Of a stretch of DNA of 64,000 bases, positions 13,560 through 24,828 are shown piece after piece; positions within the stretch are counted from its first letter, which is position 1, and each line of letters starts with the position of its first letter. The stretch is from Weissella tructae. GTDB lineage: Bacteria; Bacillota; Bacilli; Lactobacillales; Lactobacillaceae. The notes beneath the pieces were generated by a model. That model searched no databases. It was not told the DNA's origin and saw only the letters and a list, made by a program, of their open reading frames with translations. Where the stretch lies: contig NZ_CP007588.1 of assembly GCF_000732905.1 (NCBI RefSeq), forward strand, positions 1-64,000, read 5' to 3'. A program made the translations under genes and the position numbers.

Positions 13560-14510
13560 ATGATTTTTTCAGAAGATACACAACGTTTGTTGGCACAAGC
13601 AAATGCCATCTACCCGGGATCAATCATCTTACGTGCGTCAGGTGACAACACTGGGATTATTAATAATGAACAAGTTCAAACTGAGATGCTAGGATCTCGT
13701 ATGGTGTTGGAAGTCACAGACATGACTGCGCCAGATTACATTGCCACACACGAATTACTACACATGGTACTGTCATTGAATGGGTTCCCTCAAGTATTCT
13801 TCCAATTAGAAACAGAAGATGAAGCCTTAACAGAACAAATGATTGTTATGGGAACATACCTATATCAACCAGCTGCTAATATCATTGTGTATCGTGAACA
13901 AGCGAAGCATGGACTGTTGACTGAAGAAGTTGTGGCAGCATATGCCAAGGGTGTATTGGCACAACTAACTAAGGAAGATGGCACACGTGCTGAATCAGCT
14001 CTACGTTTCTTGACACTATTGGATGCCAAAATCTTCATGGCTTCAGTTGATATGGAAACAACAAAGTACACAGACAGCTTTAATGATATGTATCCAGAAG
14101 CATGGGAAGCTGCTGAAGCATTGTTCATGGAAATGAACGTCGCTCAAGTGCAAGACCCTGCAACAATGCATCATGCCATCATGGATGTGTTTGCTGGATT
14201 CGACCGTCAAATGAACGCATGGGGACTTCCTGAATTAAATGCAAAAGAATTCTGTACAGTAACACCTGTTCTTTCTGAACGCCAAATGCGTTTGAAGGTA
14301 AGCCAAGTGTTTGAAATCAAGCATGTTCCATACGTAAACCGTACAACCAAGTCAGCTGCGTTTGTTGGTTTGGGTAAAAAGGACAAGCAAAACAGCTTTG
14401 TTTTGGCCGTTCCGGTGGATGCAACACCAGAATTCTTCAAAGGAATGTACGATTTAACAGTGCAAGAACTGTTTGATCAACTACAACAACCTTTCACATT
14501 ACGTGCATAA
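13560..14510 (+). CDS. Uncharacterised protein with an HELLH zinc-peptidase-like motif
   Basis: A 316-residue soluble protein of unknown function. The ATG at 13560 is chosen because AAGAGGA (13541-13547) is its SD; an ATG at 13548 overlaps that SD. Residues 64-68 read HELLH, inside IATHELLHMVLSL, which fits the HExxH helix of zincin metallopeptidases. A convincing third ligand is not obvious, although Glu residues follow at 80-95. There is no signal peptide. The second half (about 200-316) has no motif I recognise. I have a vague memory that lactobacilli carry related proteins labelled IpaB/EvcA family, but that label says nothing reliable about function. It lies between mvaA and a terminator. 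Confidence 0.8.
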   Translation: MIFSEDTQRLLAQANAIYPGSIILRASGDNTGIINNEQVQTEMLGSRMVLEVTDMTAPDYIATHELLHMVLSLNGFPQVFFQLETEDEALTEQMIVMGTYLYQPAANIIVYREQAKHGLLTEEVVAAYAKGVLAQLTKEDGTRAESALRFLTLLDAKIFMASVDMETTKYTDSFNDMYPEAWEAAEALFMEMNVAQVQDPATMHHAIMDVFAGFDRQMNAWGLPELNAKEFCTVTPVLSERQMRLKVSQVFEIKHVPYVNRTTKSAAFVGLGKKDKQNSFVLAVPVDATPEFFKGMYDLTVQELFDQLQQPFTLRA

Positions 14511-14530
14511 AACTAAAAATGAATATAATA

Positions 14531-14584
14531 AATAACCACTGACTATATAACAAATATTGTTTATTGTCGGTGGTTATTTTTATT
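14531..14584 (+). terminator. Terminator before the rRNA operon
   Basis: ATAACCACTGAC pairs with GTCGGTGGTTAT around a 21-base loop, followed by a T-rich tract. It insulates the HExxH gene from the rrn promoters. Confidence 0.8.
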
Positions 14585-14605
14585 TAAAAAACTTTGGAAA
14601 AAGCG

Positions 14606-14634
14606 TTGACAGTAGAGCATCTAGTCTGTAATAT
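14606..14634 (+). promoter_or_regulatory. rRNA operon promoter P1
   Basis: Consensus TTGACA (14606-14611), a 17-bp spacer and TAATAT (14629-14634). The preceding AAAAGCG is shared with P2. Confidence 0.9.
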
Positions 14635-14700
14635 AGTAAAAGTTGTCAGGGGCAAGCAAGACAAGCCAACCTTAGGGGCGCAAGTCATTTGCTCAATCGC

Positions 14701-14734
14701 TTCTCAAAAAAGTTTCAAAAAACTTTTGAGAAAA
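14701..14734 (+). repeat. Inverted repeat between rRNA promoters P1 and P2
   Basis: TTCTCAAAA...AGTTT and AAACTTTTGAGAA form a long A/T-rich hairpin with a four-base loop. It ends just before the P2 -35 box. There is no T-run after it, so it is not a classical terminator. It could act on P1 transcripts or on P2 access. Confidence 0.7.
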
Positions 14735-14737
14735 GCG

Positions 14738-14767
14738 TTGACATTATCATCTTCTCGATGGTATGAT
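14738..14767 (+). promoter_or_regulatory. rRNA operon promoter P2
   Basis: TTGACA (14738-14743), an 18-bp spacer and TATGAT (14762-14767), in the same AAAAGCG context as P1. Confidence 0.85.
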
Positions 14768-14831
14768 AATTAAGTTGTTTCAGGGAGATGCAAATCAAAC
14801 AAAAGCAACGAAGTAGATCATTGAAAACTGA

Positions 14832-14860
14832 ATATCGTTTCGATGTAACAAATGTGTAGG
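14832..14860 (+). other. 5' arm of the 16S pre-rRNA processing stalk
   Basis: ATATCGTTTC...AAATGTGTAGG is complementary to 16550-16575 beyond the 16S 3' end (CCTACACATT...GAAACGATAT). The pair forms the long helix that RNase III cuts. The segment TTGAAAACTGAATA just before it recurs at about 16806, ahead of 23S. Confidence 0.8.
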
Positions 14861-14961
14861 TCGACCAACTATTAGTTGGTCCAAACATTTGCGAAGTCAA
14901 TTCGCTAGTAAATTCGTTTAACATCTGTTAAACAACAAAAAAATTGAGTTATACTCAAACT

Positions 14962-16539
<1,578 letters not shown>

Positions 16540-16624
16540 AAATCGGAAACCTACACATTCGCATTGAAACGATATTTAGTTTTGAGTGGTTTACACTCAA
16601 TGTAATAGACGAGAGAAGAACCTC

Positions 16625-16697
16625 GGGACTGTAGCTCAGCTGGTTAGAGCGCACCCTGATAAGGGTGAGGTCGGAGGTTCGAGTCCTCTCAGTCCCA
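16625..16697 (+). tRNA. tRNA-Ile (GAT), in the 16S-23S spacer
   Basis: The acceptor arms GGGACTG/CAGTCCC, the D arm and the T arm are normal. The anticodon arm reads CACCC TGATAA GGGTG, so the loop has 6 bases instead of 7. The usual bacterial sequence has four C before TGATAA. This is probably the same homopolymer-contraction artefact seen in the flanking rRNAs. No CCA is encoded. Confidence 0.93.
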
Positions 16698-16703
16698 TTC
16701 TAC

Positions 16704-16776
16704 GGGGAATTAGCTCAGCTGGGAGAGCACCTGCTTTGCAAGCAGGGGGTCATCGGTTCGATCCCGATATTCTCCA
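16704..16776 (+). tRNA. tRNA-Ala (TGC), in the 16S-23S spacer
   Basis: A 73-base cloverleaf with acceptor GGGGAAT/ATTCTCC and anticodon loop TTTGCAA. It follows tRNA-Ile by 6 bases, the standard Ile-Ala spacer pair. Confidence 0.96.
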
Positions 16777-16980
16777 TTGCCACTCACGTGGCAGTGACTT
16801 AGATCTTTGAAAACTGAATAATATTGTAAATTTTAAATTCATTTCAAATTAATTATTTAATTAAATTGAGAATGCCGAAAAAAATAACTAACCGCGTAAT
16901 TTTTGAGTTTTTAAATTAGTTTAAATCGCATGTGGCCTTGAGCCACATACTCAAACTTGAATCATCAACGTAAGTTGATA

Positions 16981-19887
<2,907 letters not shown>

Positions 19888-19980
19888 GTTGAACAAAACG
19901 TGGTGTTAAGGCTCAATTAAAGAGTGAAGTAAAATTTACATATTATTCAGTTTTGAGAGACGTAAGTCTTGAAAATATCG

Positions 19981-20097
19981 TGTTGTGATGATGGCATTGA
20001 GGCCACACCTGTTCCCATACCGAACACAGAAGTTAAGCTCAATAGCGCCAAAAGTAGTTGGGGGATCGCCCCCTGCGAGGATAGGACGTCGCAATGC
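19981..20097 (+). rRNA. 5S ribosomal RNA, copy 1
   Basis: About 117 bases containing the conserved CCACACCTGTTCCCATACCG and GAAGTTAAGC. The ends GTTGTGA/TCGCAAT form helix I. The copy at 20660 is identical. Confidence 0.95.
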
Positions 20098-20102
20098 ATT
20101 AT

Positions 20103-20175
20103 TCCGAATTAGCTCAGTTGGTAGAGCACACGACTGTTAATCGTGTTGTCGTCGGTTCGAGCCCGACATTCGGAG
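20103..20175 (+). tRNA. tRNA-Asn (GTT), copy 1
   Basis: Acceptor TCCGAAT/ATTCGGA, anticodon loop CTGTTAA. It lies 5 bases after 5S. Confidence 0.96.
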
Positions 20176-20183
20176 TCTGATTT

Positions 20184-20256
20184 GCCGACTTAGCTCAGTT
20201 GGTAGAGCAACGGTATCGTAAACCGTAGGTCGAGGGTTCGAATCCCCCAGTCGGCA
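20184..20256 (+). tRNA. tRNA-Thr (CGT)
   Basis: Acceptor GCCGACT/AGTCGGC, anticodon stem ACGGT/ACCGT with CGT in the loop ATCGTAA. Part of the operon tail. Confidence 0.95.
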
Positions 20257-20338
20257 TTATGATGAAGGTTAAGCCTTGTACCCTGTATGAGGTTTTTCTT
20301 TTAGGGTAATGCCGCCGACCAGAAAATTGAATGTATTT

Positions 20339-20411
20339 GGACGTTTAGCTCAGCTGGGAGAGCACCTGCCTTACAAGCAGGGGGTCACAGGTTCGATCCC
20401 TGTAACGTCCA
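20339..20411 (+). tRNA. tRNA-Val (TAC)
   Basis: Acceptor GGACGTT/AACGTCC, anticodon TAC in CTTACAA. It is identical to the gene at 31531. The 80-base gap before it contains no further tRNA. Confidence 0.95.
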
Positions 20412-20444
20412 TCGGTTACATCAGTAACCTGGTAATATTATATT

Positions 20445-20517
20445 GCCGACTTAGCTCAGTTGGTAGAGCATCGCTCTTGTAAAGCGAGGGTCGAAGGTTC
20501 GAGTCCTTTAGTCGGCA
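20445..20517 (+). tRNA. tRNA-Thr (TGT)
   Basis: Acceptor GCCGACT/AGTCGGC, anticodon TGT in CTTGTAA. Together with the CGT gene it covers ACA and ACG threonine codons. Confidence 0.95.
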
Positions 20518-20525
20518 TCATTGAA

Positions 20526-20564
20526 AATAACCTGAACAGTTAATCTGTTCAGGTTATTTTTTTG
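20526..20564 (+). terminator. Terminator of the main rRNA operon
   Basis: ATAACCTGAACAG pairs with CTGTTCAGGTTAT and a run of T follows. Confidence 0.9.
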
Positions 20565-20608
20565 TCTATACAATAAAATCTGGAACCAGAGTTATTTAAT
20601 CGGAACTC

Positions 20609-20637
20609 TTGACAAAGAATCAAGTATTCGGTAATAT
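20609..20637 (+). promoter_or_regulatory. Promoter of the second 5S-tRNA-Asn unit
   Basis: TTGACA (20609-20614), a 17-bp spacer and TAATAT (20632-20637). It has the same box pair as rrn P1. It lies between the rrn terminator and the duplicated 5S. Confidence 0.88.
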
Positions 20638-20659
20638 AATATCTCGTAAGTACAAAACG

Positions 20660-20776
20660 TGTTGTGATGATGGCATTGAGGCCACACCTGTTCCCATACC
20701 GAACACAGAAGTTAAGCTCAATAGCGCCAAAAGTAGTTGGGGGATCGCCCCCTGCGAGGATAGGACGTCGCAATGC
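20660..20776 (+). rRNA. 5S ribosomal RNA, copy 2
   Basis: Identical to the 5S at 19981-20097 but driven by its own promoter at 20609-20637 and not linked to 16S or 23S. Confidence 0.95.
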
Positions 20777-20781
20777 ATTAT

Positions 20782-20854
20782 TCCGAATTAGCTCAGTTGG
20801 TAGAGCACACGACTGTTAATCGTGTTGTCGTCGGTTCGAGCCCGACATTCGGAG
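20782..20854 (+). tRNA. tRNA-Asn (GTT), copy 2
   Basis: Identical to the gene at 20103. It follows the extra 5S by 5 bases. Confidence 0.96.
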
Positions 20855-20860
20855 TCTGAT

Positions 20861-20895
20861 AAACACCCACTGAGTACAGTGAGGTGTTTTTATTT
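20861..20895 (+). terminator. Terminator of the second 5S-tRNA-Asn unit
   Basis: AAACACC...ACT pairs with AGT...GGTGTTT and a T-rich tract follows. Confidence 0.8.
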
Positions 20896-20917
20896 TTCTT
20901 TTAGAAGAGGTACTGTG

Positions 20918-21556
20918 ATGGTGAAACAAGGGAAGTTTGCTAGTACAACCAAACAAATGCAAGGACAAACGAATCGTTACAAAGCAATGTCTGGCCAGGG
21001 TAAAATTAACGCTGAAGAGGTGTCAGAGTATCTGATGGTTCGTTATCATTTAACACGTGGGAAAAAGCAATCAACGTTGATTGAAAACACGCTTTTAAGA
21101 GTATTAGACGTGCTTGTGCCTACCATACAGGCAAACAGTGGCGCGTTAGATGAAAGCCTAGCAGAACACCTTAAAAGCGTATCTATGACAGTGCCTTGGC
21201 AATACTACAAAGTCATGAACGATGAATGGGCGCCGCTACAACGATGGCTAAAGAAAGAACTACCGGCTGTGCCGTTAACGGAAACATTGCGAGTGACGAC
21301 TGAAGTAGAACCAGTGGATGAATTGATTGCACAGCAATTAGCGATTAATTGGTGGTTAAATCAAAGTCAAGGAAATACGCAACGACTAGCCGCAGTGACA
21401 GAAGAAAAGATTACATCGTTGATGGAAACATTTATACCTAACGGCAAGCTAGATTGGCAGATTGTACAAACCATCTATTCTACAATCGTATTTAATGCGA
21501 ATGCGACGTTAGATGTAGAAACGCAAAATTGGTTAAAAGAATTGTCTGAATTGTAG
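20918..21556 (+). CDS. Hypothetical protein
   Basis: A 212-residue soluble protein that I do not recognise. The ATG at 20918 follows AGAAGAGG by 7 bases; the open frame extends upstream into tRNA-Asn but cannot be coding there. The N-terminus is basic and Gln/Lys-rich (MVKQGKFASTTKQMQGQ), and the rest is predicted mainly helical, with Trp-containing amphipathic segments (WQYYKVMNDEWAPLQRWLKK). There is no signal peptide or membrane segment. No clear promoter lies between the 5S-tRNA terminator and the start, so partial read-through is possible. A bidirectional terminator follows. Confidence 0.75.
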   Translation: MVKQGKFASTTKQMQGQTNRYKAMSGQGKINAEEVSEYLMVRYHLTRGKKQSTLIENTLLRVLDVLVPTIQANSGALDESLAEHLKSVSMTVPWQYYKVMNDEWAPLQRWLKKELPAVPLTETLRVTTEVEPVDELIAQQLAINWWLNQSQGNTQRLAAVTEEKITSLMETFIPNGKLDWQIVQTIYSTIVFNANATLDVETQNWLKELSEL

Positions 21557-21595
21557 TGGGTTATGTCGATTACGATATATCATAATACAAAGTAA

Positions 21596-21628
21596 AAAGG
21601 GTCGTGCATATGCACGACCCTTTTATTT
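21596..21628. terminator. Bidirectional terminator
   Basis: AAAGGGTCGTGCA/TGCACGACCCTTT is a perfect palindrome with A and T runs on both sides. It serves the hypothetical gene on the left and the minus-strand regulator on the right. Confidence 0.88.
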
Positions 21629-21652
21629 TAGATTCATTTTTAGACGGATGTC

Positions 21653-22495
21653 TTACTCACGTGTACTATCAATCGCTGTACGCATTTGATCAACGATGCC
21701 TTGCGTATCTTCGGCCAGCTTAACCCCAACAAGGGTAAACAAACTGTCCATAATCGTAATTTGAGCAACTAATGAAGACATTGATTCGCTACGCATGTTC
21801 ACTTCTTCAGCAGAGCTAGCAAGTACTAGATCGGCTAATTGTGCCAAGCCTGAATTAGGGAAGGCCGTAATAGCGATGACTTTAACATTATTTGCTTTTA
21901 ATTGACGGGTAATTTTTAATGTATCTTTATTACGCCCTGAGTGTGAAATCACAATAGCAACATCATCGTGGCGCATACGAACGGATTGCATTAATTGCAC
22001 ATCATAGTCGGGGTGTTGTTCAACGTCTAGTGGGGTACGTAATAATTTGTGATAACCGTTCAACGCGACAATAGATGAACCACCAATTCCAAATAGACCA
22101 ACGCGACGCGCGTTAATTAACCATTCGGCGGCGCATTGCCAATCCTTAGCCGCAATCATTTCATAGGTTGCATCAATGGCATTTTTAGCCCCATTAAAAA
22201 CTTTTTGTGCGATTTGTTCTGTATTATCTTGTGGTTCAATTTCACCGAAGAAAGTATTTGAGCGTTGGCTAGGAACAGCCAAACTTAATGAGAATTCACG
22301 GTAAGAACTAAAGCCAATACGTTTTACGAAACGTGAGACAGTGGCCGTCGACACGTTAACTGCGTTAGCTAATCCTTGGATAGTTAACGCTTGCTTATCA
22401 GTTGCGTCATCTAAAATATAATTGGCAATTTTTTGATCAGATCCGCTCAATTGTTGTTGCATGGATTTGATACGTGCATATGCTGATTGTGGCAT
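21653..22495 (-). CDS. MurR/RpiR family transcriptional regulator
   Basis: A 280-residue regulator with an N-terminal RpiR-type helix-turn-helix (residues about 1-77; LTIQGLANAVNVSTATVSRF) and a C-terminal SIS domain (about 120-250; GIGGSSIVAL, ISHSGRNKDT), which binds phosphosugars. It is divergent from gnd, and the 143-base gap holds a TGTAAA palindrome that may be its operator. I infer that it controls gnd in response to a sugar-phosphate intermediate. A gene symbol is not justified. Confidence 0.92.
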   Translation of the reverse strand: MPQSAYARIKSMQQQLSGSDQKIANYILDDATDKQALTIQGLANAVNVSTATVSRFVKRIGFSSYREFSLSLAVPSQRSNTFFGEIEPQDNTEQIAQKVFNGAKNAIDATYEMIAAKDWQCAAEWLINARRVGLFGIGGSSIVALNGYHKLLRTPLDVEQHPDYDVQLMQSVRMRHDDVAIVISHSGRNKDTLKITRQLKANNVKVIAITAFPNSGLAQLADLVLASSAEEVNMRSESMSSLVAQITIMDSLFTLVGVKLAEDTQGIVDQMRTAIDSTRE

Positions 22496-22540
22496 GTCAT
22501 GACCTCGTTTCCGTTAAAATGTAAAAACCAAATTTGTTTA

Positions 22541-22555
22541 TGTAAATATTTTACA
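22541..22555. promoter_or_regulatory. Putative RpiR-type operator palindrome
   Basis: TGTAAATATTTTACA is a perfect 6-3-6 palindrome in the divergent rpiR-gnd gap. The half-site TGTAAA recurs at 22520-22525 and at 22573-22578, the latter between the gnd -35 and -10. Confidence 0.55.
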
Positions 22556-22564
22556 ACATTTCGC

Positions 22565-22594
22565 TTGCAAAGTGTAAAACTTTTGCATTATAAT
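22565..22594 (+). promoter_or_regulatory. gnd promoter
   Basis: TTGCAA (22565-22570), an 18-bp spacer and TATAAT (22589-22594). A TGTAAA half-site sits in the spacer. Confidence 0.8.
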
Positions 22595-22638
22595 ATAGAG
22601 GTAGATAAATAATAAAAAAGAAAATAGAGGTATTCATA

Positions 22639-23547
22639 ATGAAGTTCGCAATGATCGGTCTTGGAAAGATGGGATTGAACCTAGTTAAGAACGCTGTTGA
22701 TAACGGCAACGAAGTTGTTGTATTCGACTTGAACAAGGATTTTGTTGCAGAAGCAGCTGCATACTCAGACGCAGTTACACCTGCTGACTCAATCGACGAT
22801 ATGTTGGCAAAGTTGCCTACTCCTAAGATTGCTTGGGTAATGGTTCCTGCCGGAGTTCCTACTAACTCAACTATCGACACTTTGATCGAAAAGATGGATG
22901 AAGGAGACTTCATCATCGACGGTGGAAACTCAAACTACAAGGACAACTTGGAACAAAACAAGCGCACAACTGCTGCTGGAATCAAGTTCTTCGATGCTGG
23001 TACTTCAGGTGGTATGAGTGGAGCACGTAACGGTGGAAACTTCATGATCGGTGGAGATGACGAAGCTGCATGGAAGGTTCTAGAACCTTTGTTCAAGGGA
23101 ATCGCTTTGGAAGATGGTTACCTATACACAGGACGTTTGGGATCAGGTCACTACTTGAAGATGGTCCACAACGGAATCGAATACGGAATGATGCAAGCCA
23201 TCGCCGAAGGATTCGAAATCTTGGAAGCTTCACAATTCGACTACGACTACGAAGCCGTAGCTAAGTTGTGGAACCACGGATCAGTTGTTCGTTCATGGTT
23301 GATGGAATTGGCCGAAGAACAATTCGCCAAGGACCCTAAGCTATCAGCTATCTCAGGACGTATGCACTCATCTGGTGAAGGTAAGTGGACTGTTGAAGAA
23401 TCATTGGACTTGGATGTTCCAGCTCCAGTTATCGCTTTGTCATTGATGATGCGTTACCGTTCATTGCAAGAAGACACTTTCACTGGTAAGGTTGTCTCAG
23501 CTTTGCGTAACGGATTCGGTGGACACGCCATGGATTCAGCTAAGTAA
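22639..23547 (+). CDS. gnd: 6-phosphogluconate dehydrogenase, short (YqeC/Gnd) type
   Basis: A 302-residue oxidative decarboxylase that converts 6-phosphogluconate to ribulose-5-phosphate and CO2, the entry to the phosphoketolase route. The Rossmann motif GLGKMG is at residues 7-12. The substrate loop GTSGGMSGARNGGNFMIGG and catalytic [12 protein letters not shown] are present. It is about 170 residues shorter than the classical enzyme encoded at 29776. Short enzymes of this type often prefer NAD, but the cofactor cannot be read here with certainty. Codon use is strongly biased (AAG, TTG, GGA), which fits high expression. The promoter and likely RpiR operator lie immediately upstream. Confidence 0.92.
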   Translation: MKFAMIGLGKMGLNLVKNAVDNGNEVVVFDLNKDFVAEAAAYSDAVTPADSIDDMLAKLPTPKIAWVMVPAGVPTNSTIDTLIEKMDEGDFIIDGGNSNYKDNLEQNKRTTAAGIKFFDAGTSGGMSGARNGGNFMIGGDDEAAWKVLEPLFKGIALEDGYLYTGRLGSGHYLKMVHNGIEYGMMQAIAEGFEILEASQFDYDYEAVAKLWNHGSVVRSWLMELAEEQFAKDPKLSAISGRMHSSGEGKWTVEESLDLDVPAPVIALSLMMRYRSLQEDTFTGKVVSALRNGFGGHAMDSAK

Positions 23548-23566
23548 GCTTAATTAAATCAATTGA

Positions 23567-23603
23567 AACACTTAATGGTTTTAAACCGTTAAGTGTTTTT
23601 TTG
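23567..23603 (+). terminator. Terminator after gnd
   Basis: AACACTTAA.GGTTT pairs with AAACC.TTAAGTGTT and seven T follow. Confidence 0.88.
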
Positions 23604-23691
23604 TGCCTAAAATATCGGTTGCATGTAATATGAACGGGAGTCGTATGTTGTATAATAAAGAGATATCATGCAGAATGAACCGGGAGAAATG

Positions 23692-24123
23692 ATGATTACT
23701 TTAGTGGATTGGTCTGATGAACAACAACGTGAACGTGTGTTGGCGTTATGGTTACAAACAAATACAGTCACGCATGACTTTATTCCATCAGAGTATTGGC
23801 AAAAAATGTATCCGATGGTTTCAGACCTTATGGCTGATGCAACGATTTACGTTTACTGGCAAGATAATCAAATTATTGGCTTCATTGGTTTGATGGAGAC
23901 CTATATAGCAGGAATTTTTGTAGATAGTAAACATCAAAATCAAGGTGTGGGGTATCAATTGATACAATATGTGCAAAATAAGACAGCTGTTTTAGATCTA
24001 TCAGTATATGCGTTAAATGAACCAGCATGGCGTTTTTATGAACGACAAGGGTTTAAGATTGTGTCTGAAAATCTGGATGATGCAGTTGGCGAAATCGAGT
24101 ATCAAATGCATTGGGCACGATAA
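23692..24123 (+). CDS. GNAT family N-acetyltransferase
   Basis: A 143-residue acetyl-CoA-dependent acetyltransferase. The acetyl-CoA binding motif A is visible as GIFVDSKHQNQGVGYQLIQYVQ (Q/R-x-x-G-x-G/A type: QNQGVG), and the motif B region reads LNEPAWRFYERQGFKIV. The acceptor cannot be predicted. I prefer the ATG at 23692 with GGGAG 5 bases upstream; an ATG at 23668 lies only about 12 bases from TATAAT at 23651-23656. The next gene starts 31 bases after the stop and is probably co-transcribed. Confidence 0.85.
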   Translation: MITLVDWSDEQQRERVLALWLQTNTVTHDFIPSEYWQKMYPMVSDLMADATIYVYWQDNQIIGFIGLMETYIAGIFVDSKHQNQGVGYQLIQYVQNKTAVLDLSVYALNEPAWRFYERQGFKIVSENLDDAVGEIEYQMHWAR

Positions 24124-24154
24124 TATTATGATCGAGATAAGAAAAGGGAATATA

Positions 24155-24799
24155 ATGACAAACACATTAACTGTTCATGTAACAATGAATCAAATTACTG
24201 CAACATGGCAAGGTGCGCATGTTGCCATGGAATTACCGCTGCAAGTTACAGCGGAAACGCTGGTTAAGACACTGACAGATACGATGGTTAGTGTTTTGGC
24301 AGGTGATACACCAGACAACATTGATATTAACAATGCCATTGAAGGACTTGTGGCACTAAATGAAAATTCTGAAAGTGTTGCACCGATTCTGATTGCAGAC
24401 AAAAATGATCAACATTTTATAGAAGCGTTGACGATGAATGGTATTGGTGGTCAATTAGCCCGTAAGAATGCTCATGATTTGACGACGACTATGCCGGTTG
24501 TTCAAATCCTACGTTTAAAGAACAATGCTGCTGAAGTCTATGCCACAGCAACAATGTATCGCCCATTAACTGCATATCTTCGCACTGTTTTGACAGGCCA
24601 CAATATTTTGACAGAACAAGAAGCAAGTATGACCGGGATGTTTGATCAAGCGTCTCATCAATGGGATACGCAAGCATTAGCGTTAACTGGTCTAACCGCA
24701 ATTCAACTACCAGAAGTTGGGGATGTTGTTGATTATGCTGTCATAGCACAAGCATTAACAGCGGAAATGGCTGCTGTTCCAAGCGTAAAAGTCCACTAG
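24155..24799 (+). CDS. Hypothetical protein
   Basis: A 214-residue protein of unknown function. The ATG at 24155 follows AAAAGGGAA; an in-frame extension upstream overlaps the acetyltransferase gene. The sequence is Thr/Ala-rich and soluble, with no signal peptide, membrane segment or motif that I recognise. It may form a unit with the acetyltransferase. An extended -10 promoter for the RNA at 24829 starts within 20 bases of its stop. Confidence 0.75.
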   Translation: MTNTLTVHVTMNQITATWQGAHVAMELPLQVTAETLVKTLTDTMVSVLAGDTPDNIDINNAIEGLVALNENSESVAPILIADKNDQHFIEALTMNGIGGQLARKNAHDLTTTMPVVQILRLKNNAAEVYATATMYRPLTAYLRTVLTGHNILTEQEASMTGMFDQASHQWDTQALALTGLTAIQLPEVGDVVDYAVIAQALTAEMAAVPSVKVH

Positions 24800-24813
24800 G
24801 CTAGGCATGGATA

Positions 24814-24822
24814 TGCTATAAT
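24814..24822 (+). promoter_or_regulatory. Extended -10 promoter of the structured RNA
   Basis: TGCTATAAT is a consensus extended -10, with no clear -35. It would start transcription at about 24829. Confidence 0.7.
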
Positions 24823-24828
24823 GACTGT

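Larger units (their letters stand above)
20658..20860 (+). repeat. 203-bp direct repeat of the 5S-tRNA-Asn segment
   Basis: Positions 20658-20860 repeat 19979-20181 at an offset of 679 bases, and I found no difference between the copies. The repeat starts 2 bases before 5S and ends 6 bases after tRNA-Asn, where the two copies diverge abruptly. Confidence 0.9.
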
